In this document: in pieces, positions 1-5,447 of the stretch
Layout of the letters: each line of letters starts with the position of its first letter
How positions within the stretch are numbered: the stretch's first letter is position 1
Source of the DNA: Gammaproteobacteria bacterium
GTDB lineage: Bacteria; Pseudomonadota; Gammaproteobacteria; Coxiellales; Coxiellaceae
NCBI GenBank assembly: GCA_021774015.1
Contig: JAJFJO010000388.1
Span: forward strand, 1 to 6,090
Length of the DNA stretch: 6,090 bases
Reading direction: 5' to 3'
The notes under the pieces: model-generated
What the model was told of the DNA's origin: nothing
The model's database searches: none
The model's input: only the letters and a program-made list of their open reading frames with translations
Made by a program: the position numbers and the translations under genes

Positions 1-502
1 ACGGCATGACAACGCATGCTTTAGTAGAGATAACAATAACTCTAACAAAAAGGCGCCGACCAAAAGAAATTAATCATATTCGCTACCAATTCATTTACTC
101 TAAACCCAAACATTTCTGGGGGATTGAATCAAAGTGGGTATCCAAACAAACCAAAGTTAATGTTAGCGATATCGAACGAACAATACTTGACTGCCTAAAC
201 CGACCCGAATATTGTGGTGGCATTACAGAAATTATCAGAGGAATCTGGCTCAAACAAAACGAAATAAATTGGGAAAAATTAGTAGTGCACGCCAAACATT
301 TTCCAACCAAATCAGCTGTTAAACGATTAGGATATATATTAGAATCACTTGAACTAGGCGCCAACCAGTTACCAGCCCTAAAAAAATCATTCAATCAGCA
401 AAGGATTATGTGCTTTTAGAACCACGGGATGAAAAAAAAGGTAAATATATTCAACGCTGGCGATTAAGATTAAACATAAATAATCTTCAGAATATATTGT
501 AA
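1..502 (+). pseudogene. abiEi: AbiEi-family type IV antitoxin, 5'-partial and frameshifted
   Basis: This is the C-terminal part of an AbiEi-type antitoxin, a DNA-binding protein that represses its own operon and counteracts the AbiEii toxin. The reading frame is open from the left edge (Gly-Met-Thr-Thr...), so the ATG at 6 is probably internal and the N-terminal helix-turn-helix lies outside. Family-like stretches are TKRRRPKEI, WVSKQTKVNVSDIERTILD, CGGITEIIRGIW and a final RWRLRLNI. The frame stops at 417-419. Reading one base back from the A run at 380-386, the -1 frame continues without a stop through DYVLLEPRD and RWRLRLNI to TAA at 500-502, just where the family should end and 2 bp before the toxin gene. 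I therefore treat it as one gene with a single-base deletion. A -1 programmed frameshift at A-AAA-AAA is possible. Family assignment is from remembered sequence patterns. Confidence 0.82.
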
Positions 503-504
503 CT

Positions 505-1104
505 ATGATTCCCCTAGCAGAAATTAATGAAAAAGCAAATAAATACAAAATATCAGCTGAAACAATCGGAAAAGACTATATTATAAGCTGGATACTAAGC
601 GCTTTTGCTCAAAGTCCTATAAAAAACAATTTTACCTTCCATGGTGGAACAGCTATCAAAAAAATATATTTTGATGATCATCGCTTTTCTGAAGATATTG
701 ATTTGATTTCTGAAAACACCCACACTCAACGTGAACTAGTAGAATAACTAAATTGTCTTTCATACACAAAAAGTGCCGCAAATATAAATCTCAGTATAAA
801 TCCAAACAAAATAATTTCTCACAAATGCCGTCAAATAATATACATAAACTACTCTTGTTATGACGAAATTACCGGCGCCACTAAAGAAATCCAAGTTGAT
901 TTCAACATGAAAATCAACATCATCGGCGACCGATCGGAAAACGCCATTATACAAACATATCGCGACACAAAAAATCATAATCACTCTCTTAATGTAATGA
1001 CGCTCAATACCATATTAGCTAATAAGCTTAAGCTAGGCATGCTGTTTGATATTACTAGAAATGAACCCCGGGATATTTTTGACATATGGTTTCTTTTGCA
1101 GCGT
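505..1104 (+). pseudogene. abiEii: AbiEii/AbiGii-family nucleotidyltransferase toxin, in-frame stop and lost 3' end
   Basis: This is the toxin partner of AbiEi, a nucleotidyltransferase of the DNA polymerase beta-like fold; known AbiE toxins act in abortive phage infection. It starts at ATG 505, two bases after the antitoxin stop, as in bicistronic abiE operons. Visible motifs are HGGTA at residues 46-50, which holds the nucleotide-binding GG, and SEDIDL at 62-67 with the metal-binding D-x-D. A TAA at 745-747 stops it after 80 codons. The same frame then stays open and regains family features: KEIQVDFN (883-906), LNTILANKLKLG and RDIFDIWFLL (1069-1098). This shows one gene with a nonsense mutation. 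Similarity fades after about 1104, and the frame then runs through the terminator and antisense to the next gene, so perhaps 70-100 C-terminal residues are missing. It is almost certainly non-functional unless the stop is read through. Confidence 0.82.
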
Positions 1105-1172
1105 AAGCACGCACACAACACAAGCCCCGAAGGGGTGCAACCTTTAACATTATTCTTATATTTTTTCACAGC

Positions 1173-1210
1173 AAAAAAAAGCCGGTTTATCCTATACAGA
1201 ATAAACCGGC
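1173..1210 (-). terminator. Rho-independent terminator of the long minus-strand gene
   Basis: GCCGGTTTAT at 1181-1190 and ATAAACCGGC at 1201-1210 form a perfect 10-bp stem with a 10-base loop. Read on the minus strand, the stem is followed directly by eight T (A at 1173-1180), and it begins about 41 bases after the stop codon at 1252. On the plus strand the stem is followed by GATTGTTTTT, so it may also weakly stop transcripts from the abiE remnant. Confidence 0.9.
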
Positions 1211-1251
1211 GATTGTTTTTATGGATGTGGCTTTTTTACGAAAAAATCATC

Positions 1252-3846
1252 CTACCCGCCAGGTGGTCTACCCCCTCCCGCTGCTATAGCAGCAGCTTGA
1301 AGAGCGGCAACGGCCGCAGGATCTCCTCCACCCCCAGGAACACCCGAAGGCAGACCTCCACCAAACATACCTGGCGGCATCCCCGCAGCGCCCGGCACTC
1401 CAGCTGGAGAGGCCACAACTGGGGCTGAAGATGACCGTGGAGCATGTCTCCCATCTACCTCTACTTTTTTAAACCCAACCTTGTAAAATGCATCAACCAT
1501 CTCTTGAGGGTTCTTTACCCCTTTAATATCCGTCAACTTAATCGTGACATTCTCATCCCCCCCATGACGCAACAACACAGCCTCCGCAATAATATCGGAT
1601 GACGTCTTACCGCCAGGTATACCAGAGCTACTAGGTGTAAAACTAAAATTAGCCATCTCTTTTTTCTGAGACCATTTAGGACGCGCAGAAGAAGTGCTAG
1701 CAGCCCCAACTTTTAATACCCCTGCATTAAAGTAGGCAGTGTATTTGCCGTCAATATCAGTACAACCTGTTCCACCTCCTTTGGAGGCATCTAAGGTTCC
1801 TAAGCCAACGGAAAGCTGCTTAGCAACTTTCTTAAACTCTTCAAAGTCTGGGTTGGGGCCCATGCCCACAGTAACACCAGCAGAACCAGTAGCGGCAGCG
1901 GCAGTAGCGGCAGCAGCAGCGGCAGCAGCACCACCAGCAGCAGCGGCAGCACCAGTAGCAAAATCAACGCTATCTCGTAAGTCATCGAGTGGATTACCAC
2001 CATCACTGCTAGAATCAGAGCTACCACCAGTAGAAGCAGCAGCGGCATCTCCTAAAAGCACATCTCTGCCATTATCATCAGTAGAAGAACCACCCCCACT
2101 TGCAGCACGATCCGGATCCGGGAGTGCATCATAAGGATCAGTATCAGTAGACCCATCTCCTCCCAGCCTACGCCCAGGTCTCTGCGCCTCTAGGAGTATA
2201 CCATAATCGCCAGATCTCGCGGTAGCTGCAGCTACCACAGGGCCATCATGAAGATCTGTTTCTTCAGGGGAGCTCACAAGATTTCTAATGCCCCTTAAAA
2301 TCTTTTTAAACCAGCTGAAAGAGTGACTTTTATCGCTATTTCTGCCACCAGAAACAGCAGCTGCGCCGGATAAGGGGGCAGCAGACAAACCATCATCAGT
2401 ATTGTCTTCACTACCAGAGAAATTAACTCCTACCTGGGTCTTTCGGGGTGCGCGAAATTGAATGGGACCATTGGAAAAAACTCTAGCAATCCTAGAAAAA
2501 AATTTCGAAACTTTGGATTTGGATTCTTCTGGTTCCTTACCCGGGCCACTCAAGTCATAAAACGACCTACTATCCCCACTCGAAAGTCTTCTTCCACCCT
2601 GAAAAGTCTTTTTAAGGACCCTCTCATCTTTTGTATTCCTGGAAGAAAAAAAATGCCAGACAGGTGCAAAAATACCTTGAAAAAAAGCACTGGCAGCGTT
2701 TGGTTTATCGTCATCACTCGAGCTGCTGGAACTCGAGGAGCTATCATCAGAACTTGATCCTTCATCACTAGGGCTTGACTGATTACCACCATCCACCAAA
2801 AGAGGTGCGCTTGCACTTGCACCCAGACCTCTATTAGCACCTCCACTAGGATTGCCTGGCGAAGCTTCAGCAGCAGCACCAGCAGCACCAGCAGCACCAG
2901 CAGCACCAGCAGCACCAGCAGCACCAGCAGCACCAGCAGCCTTAGCCTCAGAAAGTGGGTAGGCATTATCAAACTCATGACGCACATCTTTTAAACTCTT
3001 TTCAGTGGCAGCAGTCACCACAACTTGATAGTTAGTAGCCGGTACGAATCCTTCCATTTCGGCCCCAGAAAAGATCTCCTGTGCCCCTGGAGATATACCA
3101 TAGTTGTCGCTGCTTTCTGTAACTTTTTGCTGAATTTTTTCCCATTGTACACATTCCCCAAGCTCAATTAATTTATCAGCATTTGATTTTCTGGCCTCTG
3201 CTTCAGCTCTAACTTCAGGGGTAAAATTATGATAAGGTTCTTCTGCTTTTGCTGCTTTTGCTGCTTTTGCTGCTTTTATTAACTCTGAAGCATCATCGTC
3301 TTGTAGGTAGAACACGGCAGGATCAACAGGCTCTTCTTGAAAATACAAAAGCATTTTTACCGCTGCAGTACGTTTCTCATTGGAATAATCAGAATCACCT
3401 AAACTACCAAGATCACTTAAAGGCGTTAGAAACTGCTGCTGCCCAAATGCTCTAGTTTTGCTGTTGCCGCGTCTAACTTGTTCGGAACCGGAAGGCTGAG
3501 TGCCTAACTTTTCACCCTGAAAATTAATCTTTGCGGCTTCGGGAAGGATGCCATAAGGATTTTCACCACCAGCACCAGCACCAGCATCAGCATCAGCACT
3601 CGCAAGTGGCTCAACTTTCTGTATAGTCCAACCCGCAATTTCCATAATCTTACTAGGTAAAGATTCTCCATCCAATAATTCAAACTCTGCCAGCTGTATC
3701 AGAATAGAAAGATTTTCCTCCCGGGCACCACTTTTAAGATTATCCAGGATCTCTTGCAAAGTCCCACCACCGGAGGGCACTTTTGACAGTTGGGCCTCAA
3801 GCAAAACTTCGCCTCCCAGAGCATAATCGCCATTATCACTAGGCAT
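1252..3846 (-). CDS. Long low-complexity mosaic protein, family not recognised; candidate secreted effector or surface protein
   Basis: 864 residues from ATG 3846. I chose this start because AGAGG (3855-3859) lies 8 bases upstream; an upstream in-frame TTG at 3867 has no comparable site and would put the Shine-Dalgarno inside the coding region. Order of segments (residues from this ATG): a mostly ordered N-terminal part up to about 300 with a DA/GA tract (84-93) and a KAA tract (191-201); a GAA repeat (about 303-326); a Ser/Asp tract (364-380); three short amphipathic cationic segments (387-401, 446-459, 509-525); an Ala run (630-653); an ordered, probably alpha/beta domain (664-799) containing VTIKLTDIKGVKNP and FYKVGFKKVEVDG; and a Gly/Pro/Ala-rich tail. 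Tyr-Gly-Ile or Tyr-x-Leu motifs recur at Tyr 8, 98, 249, 548 and 572. I see no signal peptide, no long transmembrane segment and only two Cys. Modular composition and short eukaryotic-like motifs are typical of secreted effectors of intracellular bacteria, but this is inference. A surface or structural low-complexity protein is the alternative. Its Ala/Gly-rich parts are visibly more G+C-rich than the flanking genes. Confidence 0.85.
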   Translation of the reverse strand: MPSDNGDYALGGEVLLEAQLSKVPSGGGTLQEILDNLKSGAREENLSILIQLAEFELLDGESLPSKIMEIAGWTIQKVEPLASADADAGAGAGGENPYGILPEAAKINFQGEKLGTQPSGSEQVRRGNSKTRAFGQQQFLTPLSDLGSLGDSDYSNEKRTAAVKMLLYFQEEPVDPAVFYLQDDDASELIKAAKAAKAAKAEEPYHNFTPEVRAEAEARKSNADKLIELGECVQWEKIQQKVTESSDNYGISPGAQEIFSGAEMEGFVPATNYQVVVTAATEKSLKDVRHEFDNAYPLSEAKAAGAAGAAGAAGAAGAAGAAGAAAEASPGNPSGGANRGLGASASAPLLVDGGNQSSPSDEGSSSDDSSSSSSSSSDDDKPNAASAFFQGIFAPVWHFFSSRNTKDERVLKKTFQGGRRLSSGDSRSFYDLSGPGKEPEESKSKVSKFFSRIARVFSNGPIQFRAPRKTQVGVNFSGSEDNTDDGLSAAPLSGAAAVSGGRNSDKSHSFSWFKKILRGIRNLVSSPEETDLHDGPVVAAATARSGDYGILLEAQRPGRRLGGDGSTDTDPYDALPDPDRAASGGGSSTDDNGRDVLLGDAAAASTGGSSDSSSDGGNPLDDLRDSVDFATGAAAAAGGAAAAAAAATAAAATGSAGVTVGMGPNPDFEEFKKVAKQLSVGLGTLDASKGGGTGCTDIDGKYTAYFNAGVLKVGAASTSSARPKWSQKKEMANFSFTPSSSGIPGGKTSSDIIAEAVLLRHGGDENVTIKLTDIKGVKNPQEMVDAFYKVGFKKVEVDGRHAPRSSSAPVVASPAGVPGAAGMPPGMFGGGLPSGVPGGGGDPAAVAALQAAAIAAGGGRPPGG
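2707..2757 (-). other. Ser/Asp tract in the mosaic protein
   Basis: This encodes SSSDD, nine Ser in a row, then DDD (residues 364-380). The twelve Ser codons use all six serine codons (TCA, AGT, TCT, AGC, TCC, TCG), so the tract is not a simple DNA repeat. The SSDD and SDDD patterns resemble acidic phosphorylation sites for casein kinase 2-like enzymes; that meaning is inferred. Confidence 0.8.
2872..2940. repeat. 9-bp tandem repeat, about 7.7 copies
   Basis: AGCAGCACC is repeated seven times without a mismatch (2872-2934), followed by AGCAGC. On the minus strand it encodes repeated Gly-Ala-Ala in the mosaic protein. Because the unit is a multiple of three, copy changes would alter protein length without shifting the frame. 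It is the purest repeat in the window and a likely length-variable site. Confidence 0.95.
3244..3278. repeat. 9-bp tandem repeat, about 3.9 copies (Lys-Ala-Ala)
   Basis: TGCTTTTGC occurs three times in perfect tandem (3244-3270) and then in part (3271-3278). On the minus strand it encodes the KAAKAAKAAKA tract at residues 191-201 of the mosaic protein, probably a charged helical segment leading into EEPYHNF. The unit keeps the reading frame. Confidence 0.9.
3568..3597. repeat. 6-bp tandem repeat, five units (ACCAGC/ATCAGC)
   Basis: Three ACCAGC units are followed by two ATCAGC units. On the minus strand they encode ADADAGAGAG (residues 84-93 of the mosaic protein), just before the ENPYGILPEA motif. 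The C/T difference between the two unit types changes Asp to Gly. Confidence 0.88.
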
Positions 3847-3854
3847 ATCTTTAA

Positions 3855-3859
3855 CCTCT
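3855..3859 (-). promoter_or_regulatory. Shine-Dalgarno site that decides the start at 3846
   Basis: The minus strand reads AAAAGAGG, then eight bases, then ATG. The AGAGG core at this spacing supports the ATG at 3846 over the in-frame TTG at 3867, which would otherwise add seven residues. Confidence 0.75.
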
Positions 3860-3888
3860 TTTGCCAATCATCATAAATATTAATCTAG

Positions 3889-3976
3889 GCTCTATCATAC
3901 CGACCTAAGATTAAGGAAAGCTTAAGCGCGGGAAATTTTTGGGCAAAATATTGCCTTTTTATAGAAATAATTGATA
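3889..3976 (-). repeat. Intergenic leader-like repeat, left copy
   Basis: Two blocks are shared with 5377-5447 in the same orientation. Block one is TATCATACCGACC (3893-3905, identical). Block two is 49 bases (3928-3976), identical at 44 positions, and all five differences are transitions. Between the blocks this copy has 22 bases and the other only 4. Read on the minus strand, it lies directly upstream of the start at 3846 and ends in GGTCGGTATGATA, which contains a -10-like TATGAT. It probably contains the promoter of the mosaic-protein gene, but could be a dispersed intergenic repeat with no promoter role. Confidence 0.8.
3894..3899 (-). promoter_or_regulatory. Possible -10 box of the mosaic-protein gene
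   Basis: TATGAT on the minus strand matches the -10 consensus at five of six positions and would give a leader of about 40 bases before ATG 3846. No good -35 hexamer lies 16-18 bases upstream, so the call rests on conservation of the motif in both repeat copies and on its position. Confidence 0.35.
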
Positions 3977-4018
3977 TATATTGAATTTTTGGGTGATTTT
4001 TAGGCAGGTTGAGTTGTC

Positions 4019-4039
4019 GAGGAGCTGAGTTTTGACACA
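4019..4039 (+). repeat. 21-bp inverted repeat, left end of the ATPase cassette
   Basis: It begins GAGGAGCTGAG and ends TTTTGACACA. The reverse complement is found without a mismatch at 5277-5297, on the other side of the ATPase gene. The inner end contains TTGACA, the -35 box of that gene. Similarity extends outward only as TTGT with one base indel. Confidence 0.93.
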
Positions 4040-4060
4040 ATTTCAATCGCAGTTTATTAT
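4032..4060 (+). promoter_or_regulatory. Sigma-70-type promoter of the ATPase gene
   Basis: TTGACA (4032-4037) is a perfect -35 box, followed after exactly 17 bases by TATTAT (4055-4060), a five-of-six -10 box. Transcription would start near 4067 and leave a leader of about 27 bases before ATG 4094. The Shine-Dalgarno is weak (GGA near 4083-4085). Confidence 0.7.
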
Positions 4061-4093
4061 GTAATATGTACTTTCAAAATACGGATTACATGA

Positions 4094-5266
4094 ATGTTTG
4101 AGCGAGATTTAGCGGAAGAGTTACTGTCAGTAAGCCAATTTTATCCTATTGCCACCATTATGGGGCCAAGGCAATCGGGTAAAACAACACTAGCTAAGCA
4201 AGTCTTTCCAGATAAGCCTTATATCAACCTTGAGCAACCCGAGCAACGCCTGTTAGCGGAAACTGACCCAGTAGCTTTCTTGAGTCAGCATCCTGATGGC
4301 GCTATTTTAGATGAAATTCAAACGGTGCCAGAATTATTATCTTACATTCAAGTGCTCGTTGATGAGAGACAAGAGAAGAGCATGTTTATTCTTACGGGCA
4401 GCCACCAACTAGGATTGCATGAAAAAATTTCTCAATCACTTGCTGGTCGGACCAGCATTTTAAAATTACTGCCACTAAGTTTAAACGAGTTAAAGCAAGG
4501 AAAAATGGAGCTTGACCTTGATAGCCAATTATTGAGTGGAGGATATCCTCGTTTGTATAAGGATAAAATTACACCTTCTCGCTATTATCAGGATTACGTG
4601 CAAACGTATATAGAAAGAGATGTGCGTAATATTGCTAACGTGCATGATTTAGTACAGTTCCAGCGATTTATGCATTTAATTGCGTCACGAGTTGGTCAGG
4701 TTTTTGATAAGACAAGCTTGTCCAATGACCTTGGGATTTCACGTACAGCCATTACTCACTGGGCTTCAATTTTAGAAGCTTCTTTTATTCTATTTCGCTT
4801 GCCACCCTATTTTAAAAATTATGGCAAGCGTGTCATTAAAACACCAAAATTATTTTTTACTGATGTAGGGTTGTTGTGCTATTTATTAGGTATTGAAGAG
4901 TTGAACCAGTTATGTAGCCACCCCCTACGAGGATTTATTTTTGAAAATCTGGTTATTTTAGAGCTAATGAAATATCGCTATAATCACGGTAAAGAAGCAA
5001 ATTTCTTTTATTACCGTGACAGCAATCAACGCGAAGTTGATTTAGTCATTCCTATTGCGAATACGTTAATTCCTGTAGAAATTAAAGTGAGTCAAACTTA
5101 TAACAAAGCTTTTTTAAGCGGCGTTAAATATTTTTCTGATTTAGTAGGTGATGAGTTTAAAATTGGTTTTATTGTTTACAATGGCAAACAAGAACAGAGG
5201 TTAGGTAATTTCAGTTTACTGAATTATTCGAATGTTGGGAAGATTTTTCAGATATCGATGGGCTAA
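4094..5266 (+). CDS. AAA_14/DUF4143-family ATPase, complete
   Basis: 390 residues, the usual length of this family. The N-terminal P-loop domain has Walker A GPRQSGKTT (24-32), Walker B GAILDEIQ (69-76) and a sensor-like LTGSH (100-104). GGYPR (149-153) and YIERDVRNI (172-180), both typical of the family, lead into a helical, winged-helix-like part at about 185-245. The C-terminal DUF4143 region contains FFTDVGLLCYLLG (254-266), GFIFENLVILEL (280-291), REVDLVI (313-319) and PVEIK (327-331). The last two fit the E-V-D...E-x-K pattern of a PD-(D/E)xK-like fold. The family is common in bacteria and archaea, but its cellular role is not settled; roles in defence or mobile elements are speculation. 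The gene has its own promoter, stands alone in its orientation and is enclosed by 21-bp inverted repeats. I see no frameshift or missing motif, so it is probably functional. Confidence 0.93.
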   Translation: MFERDLAEELLSVSQFYPIATIMGPRQSGKTTLAKQVFPDKPYINLEQPEQRLLAETDPVAFLSQHPDGAILDEIQTVPELLSYIQVLVDERQEKSMFILTGSHQLGLHEKISQSLAGRTSILKLLPLSLNELKQGKMELDLDSQLLSGGYPRLYKDKITPSRYYQDYVQTYIERDVRNIANVHDLVQFQRFMHLIASRVGQVFDKTSLSNDLGISRTAITHWASILEASFILFRLPPYFKNYGKRVIKTPKLFFTDVGLLCYLLGIEELNQLCSHPLRGFIFENLVILELMKYRYNHGKEANFFYYRDSNQREVDLVIPIANTLIPVEIKVSQTYNKAFLSGVKYFSDLVGDEFKIGFIVYNGKQEQRLGNFSLLNYSNVGKIFQISMG

Positions 5267-5276
5267 TTTACTTGCT

Positions 5277-5297
5277 TGTGTCAAAACTCAGCTCCTC
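5277..5297 (-). repeat. 21-bp inverted repeat, right end of the ATPase cassette
   Basis: This is the perfect reverse complement of 4019-4039 and begins 10 bases after the ATPase stop codon. Its TTGACA points into the cassette on the minus strand, but no -10 box follows at the right distance, so I do not call a promoter here. A short TTGTG/CACAA stem (5276-5280 with 5297-5301) spans the repeat, but no T run follows, so it is a poor terminator. Confidence 0.93.
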
Positions 5298-5376
5298 ACA
5301 ATTTAGCCGTAAGCCCTCTAAACAAAATTCTGATAGCCCTCATATCTCTCTCGGCAATTATTACAGTGTTACATTA

Positions 5377-5447
5377 GCTCCTATCATACCGACCCAATGC
5401 GAAAAATTTTTAGGTAAAATACTGCCTTTTTATAGAAATAATTGATA
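5377..5447 (-). repeat. Intergenic leader-like repeat, right copy
   Basis: This is the direct-orientation partner of 3889-3976. It contains the identical 13-base block at 5382-5394 and the 49-base block at 5399-5447, with only CAAT between them. On the minus strand it again ends in GGTCGGTATGATA, and about 40 bases later comes GAGAGATATG with a 15-codon open frame (5343-5296). On the other side it overlaps the 3' end of the second ATPase gene, whose stop codon is at 5430-5432. Confidence 0.8.

Noticed and set aside
907..1428. Apparent separate plus-strand gene starting at ATG 907
   Set aside because: It is in the same frame as abiEii and its first part carries AbiEii motifs. After about 1104 it runs through a terminator and antisense to a well-supported gene.
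1739..2134. Plus-strand open frame rich in Ala/Pro/Ser
   Set aside because: It is antisense to the Ala- and Ser-rich part of the minus-strand gene. Such compositional shadows are expected, and there is no ribosome binding site or recognisable domain.
2872..2940. Possible CRISPR array
   Set aside because: The unit is 9 bp, with no spacers, and it lies in a coding frame.
2550..2987. Minus-strand frame with a Leu/Val run resembling a membrane protein
   Set aside because: It is another frame of the 9-bp GAA repeat (GCTGCTGGT read as Leu/Leu/Val or similar), inside the real gene.
3867..3867. TTG start adding seven residues to the mosaic protein
   Set aside because: The ATG at 3846 has a well-placed AGAGG; a TTG start would put that site within the coding sequence and has no good site of its own.
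3953..3976. Possible remnant of an ATPase 3' end at the left repeat copy
   Set aside because: The frame upstream of the left copy reads KKFNIYQLFL after a close stop and shows no DUF4143 similarity beyond the repeat itself.
5276..5301. Possible terminator after the ATPase gene
   Set aside because: The stem is only five base pairs with a 16-base loop and no T run follows; the sequence is better explained as the inverted-repeat end.
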